From: Roseovarius sp.
Lineage (GTDB): Bacteria; Pseudomonadota; Alphaproteobacteria; Rhodobacterales; Rhodobacteraceae
Length of the DNA stretch: 64,000 bases
Reading direction: 5' to 3'
NCBI GenBank assembly: GCA_027493545.1
Contig: JAOSKR010000003.1
Span: 491,360-555,359, forward strand
In this document: piece by piece, positions 9,354 to 21,407 of the stretch
Numbering within the stretch: the stretch's first letter is position 1
Layout of the letters: the number at the start of each line of letters is the position of its first letter
The notes under the pieces: model-generated
What the model saw: only the letters and a program-made list of their open reading frames with translations
What the model was told of the DNA's origin: nothing
Databases searched by the model: none
Position numbers and translations under genes: made by a program

Positions 9354-10679
9354 ATGACCGTCACCCGTTTCGCCCCCTCGCCCACAGGCCATATCCATGT
9401 CGGCAACCTGCGCACCGCGCTGATGAACTTTCTCATCGCGCGCAAGGCCGGGGGCACCTTCATCCTGCGCATCGACGACACCGACCCGGAGCGTTCCAGG
9501 GAAGATTTCGTCGATGCGATCAAGGAAGACCTCGAATGGCTGGGACTGGCCTGGGACCGGATCGAGCGGCAGTCGCACCGGCTCGACCGTTATGCCGAGG
9601 CCGCCGACCGGCTGCGTGTGGCGGGACGGCTCTACGAGGCGTTCGAGACCCCGACCGAGCTCGACCTCAAGCGCAAGAAGCAGCTCAACATGGGCCGCCC
9701 GCCGGTCTACGACCGCGCGGCGCTGGCGCTCTCCGAGGCCGAGCGCGACCGGCTGCGCGCCGAGCGGGGCCCCGGGGTGTGGCGTTTCCGGCTCGACCGC
9801 GAACGCATCGGCTGGGAAGACGGCATCCTCGGCCCGGTCTCGATCGACGCCGCCAGCGTCTCGGACCCGGTTCTGATCCGCGGCGACGGACAGGTGCTCT
9901 ATACGATGGCCTCGGTGGTGGACGACATCGAGATGGGGGTGACCCATGTGGTACGCGGCTCGGACCATGTGACCAACACCGCGACCCAGATACAGATCAT
10001 CGAGGCGCTGGGGGGCCGCGCGCCCGCCTTTGCCCATCATTCGCTGCTGACCGGGGCCCAAGGCGATGCGCTGTCCAAGCGGCTGGGCACACTCAGCCTG
10101 CGCGATCTGCGCGCGCAGGGTGTCGAGCCGATGGCGCTTCTGTCGCTGATGGCGCGGCTCGGCTCGGCCGATCCGGTGGAGCTGCGTGGCAGCATCGACG
10201 AGTTGGTCGAGGGCTTCGACCTCTCCCGTTTCGGGGCGGCGCCGACCAAGTTCGACGCGAACGATCTCTTTCCGCTGACCGCGCATGTGCTGCAGGCCCG
10301 GCCCTATGCAGAGGTGGCGGGTGCCATTGCCGCGCTCGGTGTGCCCGAAGCGCTTGCACCGCGATTCTGGGAGGTCGCGCGCGAGAACATCACCACGCTG
10401 AACGACCTTGGCCCGTGGTGGGAACTCTGCCGCGACGGCGCCGAGCCGGTGATCGACGACGCCGACCGCGACTTCGTGGCGCAGGCGCTGGCGATGCTGC
10501 CCGAGGGGCCGCTCGACGAGGAGAGCTGGGGCGCCTGGACCGCGGAGGTCAAGGCGGCCACCGGGCGCAAGGGCCGCGCTCTCTTCATGCCGCTCAGGCT
10601 GGCGCTGACCGGGCAGAGCCACGGACCCGACATGCGCCGGCTGCTGCCGCTGCTGCAGCGGATCAGGGCGAAGGAATGA
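9354..10679 (+). CDS. gltX: Glutamate--tRNA ligase
   Basis: A class I aminoacyl-tRNA synthetase charging tRNA-Glu. The HIGH-type motif is in FAPSPTGHIHVGN at the N-terminus, and the KMSKS-type loop is DALSKRLGT. The 441-residue length is normal. I start at MTVTRFAPS (9354) because conservation begins there. Alphaproteobacteria often carry two GltX-like enzymes, one of which may prefer tRNA-Gln; that cannot be decided here. The 3' end overlaps the convergent DUF2254 gene by 17 bp. Confidence 0.92.
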   Translation: MTVTRFAPSPTGHIHVGNLRTALMNFLIARKAGGTFILRIDDTDPERSREDFVDAIKEDLEWLGLAWDRIERQSHRLDRYAEAADRLRVAGRLYEAFETPTELDLKRKKQLNMGRPPVYDRAALALSEAERDRLRAERGPGVWRFRLDRERIGWEDGILGPVSIDAASVSDPVLIRGDGQVLYTMASVVDDIEMGVTHVVRGSDHVTNTATQIQIIEALGGRAPAFAHHSLLTGAQGDALSKRLGTLSLRDLRAQGVEPMALLSLMARLGSADPVELRGSIDELVEGFDLSRFGAAPTKFDANDLFPLTAHVLQARPYAEVAGAIAALGVPEALAPRFWEVARENITTLNDLGPWWELCRDGAEPVIDDADRDFVAQALAMLPEGPLDEESWGAWTAEVKAATGRKGRALFMPLRLALTGQSHGPDMRRLLPLLQRIRAKE

Positions 10680-11907
10680 ATACGCCCTCGGCCTGATGGG
10701 CGCGGCGCATCCGGTCGCGGTCGGCATCGAGGACAAGCGCCGCCTCGGCATGGGCGCGGGTGCGGTCGGCGGCCTCGCGGGCGGCGACGCCGAGGCGCGG
10801 ATCGTCGCATGTGCCCAGCGATCTGAGCGCGTGCAGCAGCCGGCAGACCACCTCGATCTTGTCGGCGCCGTCGCGCGCGGTGCTGTAAAAGGCGTTGCCG
10901 ATCAGGGTGCCGGGCTCGAGCGTCGGCATGAACACCCGGTCGAAGGTCGGGGCGCCGGTCGCGGGCGGTGTCGTCGCCCAGTCCCAGATCAGCCGCTCCT
11001 GCCGGGCGATCACGTCAATGGCCGTGCCGGGGTCGTTGATCCCCGGCGACAGTGCGCGCGAGGCGATCTCCGAGAGCACCAGCAGGCCATAGGCCGCGTC
11101 CTGCTCGAAGGTGCGGAACTGCCCGAAGGTCAGCGCCGCCTGCACCGCCCCGATACCCTCCTCGTCGAGGCCGAAGGCATAGCCGAGCGCGCGCCCCTTC
11201 AGGACGAAACTCCCCAGCGCGACATGCAGGTAGACCCGTGCCTCCGACCGCCCCAGCGCGGCATTGACCGCCGGCATGTCGATGAACTGCAGATACCCCG
11301 AGGCGGGGGCCGGGATCGGCCGGGCATCGGTCGGGATGATGGTTTCGGATGTCAGCGGGGTCGCGCCCAGCGCCGGCGCGGCACGGGTCTGCATCAGGCT
11401 TGCGCGGGCGTCTTTCTCGATCCGGCGGAGGGTTGCGTCCATGCTGCCCAGATCGCTGAGGTGGTCGATCCAGCGCAGCATCGCCAAGATGACCGCCACC
11501 ACCACGGCGACGGTGACGGCCATGTAGAGGACCGAGGAACCCTCCGCCGCGAAACCCGCCTGGATCAGGATGAAGGCGCTCAGCGCATAGACGAATGCGC
11601 CGATGAAGGTCGCCAGCACGGTCTGGGTCGTGGTGTCGGCCAGAAGGATGCGGTGGGCGCGCGGCGTCGCCTGCGAGGCCGCCGCACGATAGGCCGACAC
11701 CATGACGTTGAGCGAGAAGGTGCTCACCACGAGCATCCCCGAGGCGAGAATGGTCAGGATCGGCTTCACCGATTCGGCGGGGAAACGCTTGCGCAGGCCC
11801 CGGGGGAGAAAATCCTCGAGCAGCGTCGCGCCGAGGGCGGCCAGCAGCGCCAGGACCGCCATCAGCGCCACGCGCACCCAGAGCCGGCGCGTGAGACGCA
11901 GGAGCAT
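10663..11907 (-). CDS. DUF2254 family membrane protein
   Basis: About 414 residues. Four hydrophobic segments occupy the first ~160 residues (LWVRVALMAVLALLAALG, ILASGMLVVSTFSLNVMV, TVLATFIGAFVYALSAFI, AVTVAVVVAVILAMLRW), followed by a large soluble domain with the motifs SPGINDPGTAIDV and DPRLGVAAREAADR. This is the DUF2254 layout; function unknown. I choose ATG at 11907 because AGGAACGGGG precedes it; an in-frame ATG at 11943 and TTG at 11949 are alternatives. Its 3' end overlaps gltX. Confidence 0.8.
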   Translation of the reverse strand: MLLRLTRRLWVRVALMAVLALLAALGATLLEDFLPRGLRKRFPAESVKPILTILASGMLVVSTFSLNVMVSAYRAAASQATPRAHRILLADTTTQTVLATFIGAFVYALSAFILIQAGFAAEGSSVLYMAVTVAVVVAVILAMLRWIDHLSDLGSMDATLRRIEKDARASLMQTRAAPALGATPLTSETIIPTDARPIPAPASGYLQFIDMPAVNAALGRSEARVYLHVALGSFVLKGRALGYAFGLDEEGIGAVQAALTFGQFRTFEQDAAYGLLVLSEIASRALSPGINDPGTAIDVIARQERLIWDWATTPPATGAPTFDRVFMPTLEPGTLIGNAFYSTARDGADKIEVVCRLLHALRSLGTCDDPRLGVAAREAADRTRAHAEAALVLDADRDRMRRAHQAEGVFIPSP

Positions 11908-11992
11908 AAACCCCGTTCCTGACAGACGTTTGATATCGATCATGCGCAAAAGGATGCGTCAAGGAGCGGACCGCGTCCAGAGCCGGCGGAGC

Positions 11993-12637
11993 TCAGCCGC
12001 GGAAGGGACGGACCCCGAGGGCGGCGAGGTGGTCGTCGACCAGGGTGCGCTCGTCGGTGCTCAGCAGCCGGTGACGGGGATAGCGCGGCGCGGCGCGGTC
12101 ATCCAGCACCGGCGCGTCCCAGCCATGGGTGGTGGCGAAGAAGCGGCCGACGCCCGCCTCGCCGAATTCGCGCAAGTACCCCTGCACCACCACGTCGATA
12201 TAGCTCAGCAGTACCGGGCAGGCCTTGTCGGGGGTGCCGTGGCGGCCTTCGGGAATGGCGTAGAGGGCGATCCGGGGCGCGTGGGCCAGGGCGTGGCTGA
12301 TCTGGTGTCCGGCGGGCAGGCGGGCATAGGCGCCTTCGCGCGCGTCGAGAGCGGCCCAGCCGGTGCCGGGCACGGCGGCAATGAGCCCGTCGATCTCGCC
12401 GCCGGGATCGGGGACGACCGTCAGATAGGCCACGGGCCGCAGGCGGGTGTGCCGCCACACCCGGCGCCAGCCGCCGAGCCGGGCGGGCAAGGCGGGGCCG
12501 TAGCCATGCGTCGCGCGGTTCACCAGGCTGCCATAACCGAAAAACCAGCCGTCGGTTTCGGTTGGCTGGTCCGGGATTTCCGGTCCGGACCGCGCCCGGG
12601 TGGGGCAATTTGTCGATTTGATCTGTGTCATGGTCAA
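11993..12637 (-). CDS. Gamma-glutamylcyclotransferase-like protein
   Basis: About 212-214 residues. The family signature FGYGSLVN lies near residue 33, followed by GWRRVW and, later, DAREGAYARL carrying the presumed catalytic glutamate. Members of this superfamily cyclise gamma-glutamyl groups to 5-oxoproline or act on related substrates. Starts at 12637 and 12631 are both possible. The 5' end approaches that of the divergent nsrR-like gene (12693), so the two share a short control region. Confidence 0.75.
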   Translation of the reverse strand: MTMTQIKSTNCPTRARSGPEIPDQPTETDGWFFGYGSLVNRATHGYGPALPARLGGWRRVWRHTRLRPVAYLTVVPDPGGEIDGLIAAVPGTGWAALDAREGAYARLPAGHQISHALAHAPRIALYAIPEGRHGTPDKACPVLLSYIDVVVQGYLREFGEAGVGRFFATTHGWDAPVLDDRAAPRYPRHRLLSTDERTLVDDHLAALGVRPFRG

Positions 12638-12692
12638 CTTTAATAACTGCCGGCAATTTGCCCGGATATCAAGCTGGAGCCCGTTTCACGCC

Positions 12693-13163
12693 ATGCGCCT
12701 GACCAAACGAACCAACCTCGCCTTTCGCGTGCTGATGTTCTGCGCCTACCATTCCGACCGGCTGGCCACCAAGGCCGAGATCGCCGAGCAGTGCAACACC
12801 TCCGAAAGTCACCTGGCGCAGGTCGTGAACCAGCTGGCGCAACTGGGCTATCTGCACACCCGGCGCGGCCGCTCGGGCGGGCTGCGGCTGGCGCGGCCGA
12901 TGCCCGAGATTTCCGTCGGCGCGGTGTTTCGCGACCTCGAGGCGCCCACGCACCACACCGAATGCCTGGCCGACACCGACGACACCTGTCCGCTGTCCGA
13001 GACCTGCCGGCTGCGCCCCGCGCTGACCGAAGCGGCAGAGGCGTTCTTTACCCATCTCGACGGGCTGACGCTCGACGATCTGGTCTGCGGCAACGACGCG
13101 CTGGCTGGATTTTTCGCGCAGATGGGTTGCTCGAGAAGGCTTGAAACGAGAGGCGTCGCATAA
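12693..13163 (+). CDS. nsrR: Rrf2-family Fe-S transcriptional regulator, NsrR-like
   Basis: 156 residues beginning MRLTKRTNLAFRVLMFCAY, with an N-terminal winged helix (recognition region SESHLAQVVNQLAQLGYL and wing RRGRSGGLRL). Three C-terminal cysteines, Cys91, Cys99 and Cys105 (CLADTDDTCPLSETC), fit the Fe-S cluster site of NsrR/IscR-type sensors. NsrR represses NO-detoxification genes; no such gene is adjacent here, so the assignment rests on sequence only. The start is at the conserved MRLT, not at an upstream in-frame ATG. Confidence 0.75.
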   Translation: MRLTKRTNLAFRVLMFCAYHSDRLATKAEIAEQCNTSESHLAQVVNQLAQLGYLHTRRGRSGGLRLARPMPEISVGAVFRDLEAPTHHTECLADTDDTCPLSETCRLRPALTEAAEAFFTHLDGLTLDDLVCGNDALAGFFAQMGCSRRLETRGVA

Positions 13164-13180
13164 TACGGTGGGCCGGTGAT

Positions 13181-13345
13181 CGGAACGGGAGAACCGGACT
13201 TGCCGGTGCCGAAGGAGCAACCGCCCCGGAAACTCTCAGGCGACAGGGACCGTTCCGCATCTGTGACAGACTCTGGAGAGATCCCGGCCGCCGCGCCGGG
13301 GCGCCGAAGGGATAGCGATCTCAGGCGAAAGGACAGAGGGGGCAT
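13181..13345 (+). promoter_or_regulatory. Tandem glycine riboswitch
   Basis: Two glycine aptamers lie head to tail in front of gcvT. Aptamer 1 is closed by a perfect P1 (CGGAAC 13181-13186 with GTTCCG 13252-13257) and contains GCCGAAGGAGCAA and AACTCTCAGGCGACAGGGAC. Aptamer 2 repeats the core with CTCTGGAGAGA, GCGCCGAAGGGATAGC and ATCTCAGGCGAAAGGACAGA. A perfect 8-bp hairpin (GGCGCGCG/CGCGCGCC, 13350-13370) follows and is probably part of the expression platform. Glycine riboswitches of this class usually turn gcv operons on. Confidence 0.93.
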
Positions 13346-13431
13346 CGAAGGCGCGCGGATTTCGCGCGCCGCAACGGTGTCGGAAGCGATTCCAAGGTCG
13401 AGCCGGCCCAAAGTAACGGGAGAGACGCGGG

Positions 13432-14556
13432 ATGAGCGACCTGCGCAAGACGCCGCTGCATGCCCTGCATCTGGAGCTGGGTGCAAAGATGGTGCCGTTC
13501 GCCGGCTACGAGATGCCGGTGCAGTACCGGCCCGGGGTAATGAAGGAGCACCTGCACACCCGCGCCGCGGCAGGTTTGTTCGATGTCAGCCACATGGGCC
13601 AGGTGATCCTGCGCCATGAAAGCGGCCGCGCGGCCGTTGCCGAGGCGCTGGAGGCGCTGGTGCCGGCCGATCTGCTGGGGCTGGGCGAGATGCGCCAGCG
13701 CTACGGCTTTTTCACCAACGATGCGGGCGGCATCCTCGATGACCTGATGATCGCAAATCGCGGCGATCACCTGCTGCTGGTGGTCAACGCCGCCTGCAAG
13801 ACGGCCGACATCGCCCATATGCGGGCCGGACTGCCGGGCATCGACGTCGATGAGCGGACCGAGCGCGCGCTCCTGGCATTGCAGGGCCCCGAGGCCGAGG
13901 CGGTGCTGGGCGCGATCCTGCCCGAGGCTGCGCGGATGCGGTTCATGGATGTGGGCGTCTTTCCATCCGATTACGGCGAACTCTGGGTGTCACGCTCGGG
14001 CTATACCGGCGAGGACGGGTTCGAGGTCTCGGTGACGGCGGAGCGGGCCGAGGCATTGGCACGCGCGCTGCTGTCGCACGATGCGGTCGAGCCGATCGGG
14101 CTCGGGGCCCGGGACAGCCTGCGGCTGGAGGCCGGGCTCTGTCTTTACGGCAACGACATCGACACCTCGACCGACCCGGTCGAGGCGGGGCTCGGCTGGG
14201 CGATCCAGAAGGTGCGCCGCACTGGCGGCGAGCGCGAGGGCGGGTTTCCCGGCGCCGACCGCATCCTGCGGCAGTTGCGGGATGGTCCCGCGCGCCGGCG
14301 CGTCGGACTGAGCCCCGAGGGCCGCGCGCCGATGCGCGACGGCACGCCGCTCTTCGCGTCCGCCGAAGGGGGCGAGCCGGTGGGCGTGATCACCTCGGGT
14401 GCGTTCGGGCCAAGCGTCGGCGCGCCCATCGCGATGGGCTATGTTCCCACCGGTCTGGCCGCGCCGGACACGATGCTCTGGGGCGAGGTGCGCGGCCGGC
14501 GCATGGCCGCCCGGGTGGCGAAGCTGCCGTTTCAACCGGCCGGTATCAAACGCTGA
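13432..14556 (+). CDS. gcvT: Glycine cleavage system T protein (aminomethyltransferase)
   Basis: 374 residues. GcvT takes the aminomethyl group from lipoyl-GcvH, releases ammonia and makes 5,10-methylene-tetrahydrofolate. The N-terminal hallmark FAGYEMPVQY and LFDVSHMGQ, the folate-binding region SRSGYTGEDGFEVS, and the C-terminal barrel segment GEPVGVITSGAFGPSVG are all visible. It is the first gene after the glycine riboswitch, with a GGGAGAG-type site before the ATG, and heads the gcvT-gcvH-gcvP operon. Confidence 0.95.
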   Translation: MSDLRKTPLHALHLELGAKMVPFAGYEMPVQYRPGVMKEHLHTRAAAGLFDVSHMGQVILRHESGRAAVAEALEALVPADLLGLGEMRQRYGFFTNDAGGILDDLMIANRGDHLLLVVNAACKTADIAHMRAGLPGIDVDERTERALLALQGPEAEAVLGAILPEAARMRFMDVGVFPSDYGELWVSRSGYTGEDGFEVSVTAERAEALARALLSHDAVEPIGLGARDSLRLEAGLCLYGNDIDTSTDPVEAGLGWAIQKVRRTGGEREGGFPGADRILRQLRDGPARRRVGLSPEGRAPMRDGTPLFASAEGGEPVGVITSGAFGPSVGAPIAMGYVPTGLAAPDTMLWGEVRGRRMAARVAKLPFQPAGIKR

Positions 14557-14579
14557 TCCAACGAGGGAGTGAGAGCGAG

Positions 14580-14939
14580 ATGAAATACACCGAGGAACAC
14601 GAGTGGTTGCGGGTCGAGGGCGACGAGGTCGTCGTCGGCATCACCGAACATGCCGCGAACGAGCTGGGCGACATCGTCTTTGTCGAACTGCCCGAGATCG
14701 GCACCGCCGTTGTCAAGGATGACGAGGTGGTGGTGATCGAGAGCGTCAAGGCGGCGTCCGAGATCCTCGCCCCCATCGACGGCGAGATCACGGCAGTGAA
14801 CGAGGCCGTCGCCGACGAGCCCGGCAAGATCAACGAGGATGCCACGGGCGAAGGCTGGTTTTTCAGGATCAAGCCCTCGGACCCGTCGCAGATGGACGAC
14901 ATGATGGATGAGGCCGCCTACAAGGCGTTCATCGCCTGA
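14580..14939 (+). CDS. gcvH: Glycine cleavage system H protein
   Basis: 119-residue lipoyl carrier that shuttles the methylamine group between P, T and L proteins. The lipoylation lysine is Lys57 in ESVKAASE, and the N-terminus MKYTEEHEWL is typical. It starts 23 bp after gcvT. The 219-bp gap before gcvP holds a repeat element. Confidence 0.95.
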   Translation: MKYTEEHEWLRVEGDEVVVGITEHAANELGDIVFVELPEIGTAVVKDDEVVVIESVKAASEILAPIDGEITAVNEAVADEPGKINEDATGEGWFFRIKPSDPSQMDDMMDEAAYKAFIA

Positions 14940-14949
14940 GCGGCAGCGG

Positions 14950-14997
14950 GGCAAGAGTATCTTGCCTCCGGCGGGAGTATTTCCCGGCAAGATGAAG
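14950..14997 (+). repeat. Intergenic repeat between gcvH and gcvP
   Basis: A perfect 7-bp inverted repeat (GGCAAGA, 3-nt loop, TCTTGCC; 14950-14966) is followed by GCCTCCGGCGG and by the GAGTATTTCCCGGCAAGATGAAG element (14975-14997; a near-copy lies at 7077-7097). It splits the gcv operon and could act in mRNA processing; that is inference. Confidence 0.6.
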
Positions 14998-15158
14998 GAC
15001 CAACGCATGTCGCACGAAAAGCGGGATCCGGTCCCGTGCTTCCCGGACATGCGAGATCGATAGCCTGGAGCGGGGCGCGCGAATGCCAATGAACGCGACA
15101 CGCTTTGGGGCGCACGCCGGGCTCGACCGGCGGCGCCCGCCAAACGGATGAGGAAACC

Positions 15159-18009
<2,851 letters not shown>

Positions 18010-18055
18010 GAAATGCCAATCGGACCGCGTTCGCGGGTTCTTGACCAGACGGCAT

Positions 18056-18107
18056 GCGCCCGCCGTCCCGCCAGAGGCACGCCTGTGGCGTGACGGGCGG
18101 GCGGGCG
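18056..18107. terminator. Large imperfect hairpin after gcvP
   Basis: GCCCGCCGTC..CGCCA and TGGCG..GACGGGCGGGC form an imperfect stem of about 16 bp with a ~10-nt loop between gcvP and the convergent ABC permease gene. No T-run is present on either side. It probably marks the ends of both transcripts. Confidence 0.4.
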
Positions 18108-18180
18108 CGTGTCCGGCCCGCCAGGCAGACCAGCGCGGATGAATTCGACGGGGGGGCGGAGGGCGATGGCGCCCCGCCGG

Positions 18181-20700
18181 TCACTCCTGCATCCTGAGCA
18201 CCCGTGCGGGCCCGGCCGAGACCGGGCCCCACGCAAAGGCGAGCCCGGCCAGCAGGCTGATGAGCGCGCCGCCGGCCACGATCAGCAGCGCCGGACCCCG
18301 GGCGACGGCATAGCCCGTCTCCATCACGAAATGGCTGACCGCCCAGCCGCCACCGATGCCGGCGCCGAGTGCGACGAGCCCCGCCGCCCCGCCCAGCAGG
18401 ATCGCGCGCAGGCTGAGCCCCCAGAGGATGCGCGCGCGGGTGGCACCCGGGGTCTTGAGGATCGCCGCCTCGTAGCGGCGCGCGCGCTGGTCGGCGGCGG
18501 CGGCGCCGATCAGCACCAGAAACCCCGTGAGCAGCGTCGCCGCCGCCCCCCAGGCGGTGGCCGAGGCGAGACCCGCCAGCAGGTCGCTCACCCGGTCGAT
18601 GGCCTCGCGCACACGGATCGCGGTGACGTTGGGATGGGCGGTGGTGATGTCGCGCAGGATCGCCGCCTCGGCCTCCGGCTCGGCATGGACGGTGGCGATG
18701 AAGCTGTGCGGCGCGGCCGAGAGTGCGGCTTCGTTCATCACCATGATGAACCCCATCCCGGCGGTCGAGAAATCGACCGCGCGCAACGAGGTGAGCCGCG
18801 CCGTGATCTCGCGTCCGAGAAGGTTGACGGTGATCTCGTCGCCCAGTTCGAGCCCCATCTCGGCGGCTTCCCGTGCGGCAAAGCTCACCTGCGGCGGGCC
18901 GTCATAGCCCGCGCCCCACCAGCGGCCGGCGACGAGCTGCGTGCGCCGGGGCAGGGCATCGGCGTAGCTGACGCCGCGATCGCCGCGCAGAACCCAGTGA
19001 TTGCCCACGACCTCGGCCGCCGGGCGGCCGTTGATCCGGGTGATGATGCCGCGCAGCATCGGCGCGTGGTCGATGCGGCTGACGGCGGGGTCGGTCTCGA
19101 GTCGCTCCAGTATCGCCGGCAGTTGATCCTGCTGGATGTCGACGAAGAAGAAGGCCGGCGCGCGGTCGGGCAGCTCGCGGGTGATGGCGCCGCGCAGGTT
19201 GGCGTCGATCTGGCCCACCGCCGCCAGGACCGACAGTCCCAGCCCGAGCGACAGCACCACCGCCTCGGCGCTGCCGCCGCGCGCGCCGATCGCGGCGAGC
19301 GCCCAGCCGAGCATCGGGCGACCGTGCGCGCGCGGCCGGAGCGCACGGGCCGCCGTGGCGATGGCCCACCCCGCGAGCGCCAGCACCGCCAGCGCCGCCA
19401 GGATGCCGCCGGCGGTCCAGAGCGTCAGTTCGGGGTTGTCCGAAAACACCGCCGCCGCGGCCAGCAGCAGGACCAGCAGCGCCACGGTGGCGGCGCTGAA
19501 GGGCCAGGGCGGCAGCCTGCGGGCATGGCCCAGCGCGCCCCGGTAGAGCGCGGCGGCGCGCACGTCGCGCACCCGGGCCAGCGGCCAGAGGGTAAAGATC
19601 AGCACCGTCAGCGCGCTGTAGAGCGCGGCCTCGGCCATCGGTCCCGGCCAGGGGGCAAAGACCGCCGGCACCGGCAGCCGCGCCTCGATCAGCGGCGCCA
19701 GCAGCAGCGGCACGCCGACGCCCAACGCGAGGCCCAGCACGATGCCGAGCACCGCCAGCGCGCCGGTCTGCAGGAAATAGGTCAGGAATATCGTGCGCTG
19801 GTCGGCGCCGAGCGTGCGCAGCGTGGCGATGGTTCCGGTCTTGCCCGCCAGATAGGCACGCAGCGCCGCCGAGATGCCGACGCCGCCCACGGCGAGCCCG
19901 GAAAGCCCCACCAGCACCAGGAACTTGCCCATCCGGTCGACAAACATCGCCACCTCCGGTGCGCCGTTGCGCGCGTCGCGCCAGCGCATGCCGCTATCCT
20001 TGAGCGCGGTTTTTGCCACCGCCTTGACCGACGCGAGATCGGCGCCCCGCGGCAGGGCGAGCCGGTAGTGGGTGGAATAGAGCGTGCCGGCGCTGAGCAG
20101 CCCCGAGTCGGCCAGCGCCGAGGTCGCGACGATGCTTCGCGGCCCGAGGCCGAAACTGGCGGCGGCGCTGTCGGGTTCGTCCTTAAGCAGCGCCATCAGC
20201 CGGAAATCCTGCCGTCCGAGCCGAAGACTGTCGCCCGGGGCGATCCCCAACCGTTCGGCCAGAAGCGGATGCACCACCGCGCCGGGCAGGCCGCCGTCGC
20301 CCGCGAGCGCCGCGCCAAGCGGCATCGGCGGGTCGAGCCCCACCTGGCCCACCAGCGGATAGGCGGCATCGACCGCCTTGATCTGGGTGAGCGCCCGCTC
20401 GCCGTCCGGGGTCACCGCCATCGAGCGGAAATCGACGATTTCCGAGACGGCCTCGGCCGTGCTGTCCATGAAGGCGCGCTCATCAGGGGTGGCAAAGCGG
20501 TAGGTGAGCGTGATCTCGGCATCCCCGCCCAACAATATCGCACCCTCGGCGACAAGGCCGCGGGCGACGCTCTCGCGCACCGTGCCGACTGCGGCGATTG
20601 CGGCAACCCCGAGGATGACGCAGCCGAGAAAGATGCGGAAACCGGCAAGCCCTCCGCGCAGTTCGCGCCGGGCCAGCCTTGCGGCGACGCGCAGGCTCAT
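18181..20700 (-). CDS. ABC transporter permease, FtsX/YbbP-like
   Basis: 839 residues with the architecture of large FtsX-type permeases: one N-terminal transmembrane helix (FRIFLGCVILGVAAIAAVG), a big periplasmic domain, then clusters of helices (near residues 250-450 and 700-835) interrupted by a second periplasmic domain. It partners the ATPase whose stop overlaps its start (20697-20700). Family members include YbbP and the lipoprotein-release type. The substrate is unknown; the adjacent divergent arylesterase recalls the ybbAP-tesA arrangement of E. coli. Confidence 0.85.
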   Translation of the reverse strand: MSLRVAARLARRELRGGLAGFRIFLGCVILGVAAIAAVGTVRESVARGLVAEGAILLGGDAEITLTYRFATPDERAFMDSTAEAVSEIVDFRSMAVTPDGERALTQIKAVDAAYPLVGQVGLDPPMPLGAALAGDGGLPGAVVHPLLAERLGIAPGDSLRLGRQDFRLMALLKDEPDSAAASFGLGPRSIVATSALADSGLLSAGTLYSTHYRLALPRGADLASVKAVAKTALKDSGMRWRDARNGAPEVAMFVDRMGKFLVLVGLSGLAVGGVGISAALRAYLAGKTGTIATLRTLGADQRTIFLTYFLQTGALAVLGIVLGLALGVGVPLLLAPLIEARLPVPAVFAPWPGPMAEAALYSALTVLIFTLWPLARVRDVRAAALYRGALGHARRLPPWPFSAATVALLVLLLAAAAVFSDNPELTLWTAGGILAALAVLALAGWAIATAARALRPRAHGRPMLGWALAAIGARGGSAEAVVLSLGLGLSVLAAVGQIDANLRGAITRELPDRAPAFFFVDIQQDQLPAILERLETDPAVSRIDHAPMLRGIITRINGRPAAEVVGNHWVLRGDRGVSYADALPRRTQLVAGRWWGAGYDGPPQVSFAAREAAEMGLELGDEITVNLLGREITARLTSLRAVDFSTAGMGFIMVMNEAALSAAPHSFIATVHAEPEAEAAILRDITTAHPNVTAIRVREAIDRVSDLLAGLASATAWGAAATLLTGFLVLIGAAAADQRARRYEAAILKTPGATRARILWGLSLRAILLGGAAGLVALGAGIGGGWAVSHFVMETGYAVARGPALLIVAGGALISLLAGLAFAWGPVSAGPARVLRMQE

Positions 20701-21407
20701 GCCGCGCCCGTGTCCGCTTCGGTCCTCGCGCCGCTGCTCGGGACGATGCGCCCGTCATGCAGGTGAACGACCCGGTCGCAGCGGCTGGCGAGCTCGGGCG
20801 CGTGGGTCACGAGCACCAGCGTCGCGGCATGGCGCTCGCGCAGGCCGAAGAGCATCTCGATGATGGCCGCGCCGTTCACCGAATCGAGGTTGCCGGTGGG
20901 CTCGTCGGCGAGCAGGATCTCGGGGCGCGGCGCGGAGGCGCGCGCCAGTGCAACGCGCTGCTGTTCGCCGCCCGAAAGCTCGGCCGGATAGTGATGTGCC
21001 CGCGCCGCCAGTCCGACCGCGCGCAACTCTTCGGCGGCGCGGGTCCGGGCGTCGGGCGCGCCGGCGAGTTCCAGCGGCGTGGCGACGTTTTCCAGCGCCG
21101 TCATCGTCGGGATGAGGTGGAAGGACTGGAACACCACCCCGAAATGATCGCGCCTCAGGCGCGCAAGCGCGTCCTCGCTCATCTGCCCCAGGTCGTGGCC
21201 CAATGCGCAGACCCGGCCGCCGGTGGCGCGCTCCAGCCCGCCCATCAGCATCAGGAGCGACGACTTGCCCGACCCCGAGGGTCCGACCAGCCCCACCGTC
21301 TGGCCGCGGTGGACATCCAGCGTGATCGCATCAAGTATTCTCACGGGGCCGGCATTCCCCTCGAGTTCGAGTGAGGCATTGATGAGCGAAAGAACGGTAG
21401 AGGTCAT
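20697..21407 (-). CDS. ABC transporter ATP-binding protein, YbbA-like
   Basis: 236 residues starting MTSTVLSLINASLEL. Walker A is GPSGSGKSS, the signature is LSGGEQQRVALARA, Walker B is ILLADEPTGNLDS, and the switch histidine is in LVTHAPELA. This MacB/LolD-type ATPase drives the downstream FtsX-like permease, overlapping it by 4 bp. Its start codon shares bases with the ATG of the divergent arylesterase, so the two transcription units overlap at their 5' ends. Confidence 0.92.
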   Translation of the reverse strand: MTSTVLSLINASLELEGNAGPVRILDAITLDVHRGQTVGLVGPSGSGKSSLLMLMGGLERATGGRVCALGHDLGQMSEDALARLRRDHFGVVFQSFHLIPTMTALENVATPLELAGAPDARTRAAEELRAVGLAARAHHYPAELSGGEQQRVALARASAPRPEILLADEPTGNLDSVNGAAIIEMLFGLRERHAATLVLVTHAPELASRCDRVVHLHDGRIVPSSGARTEADTGAA

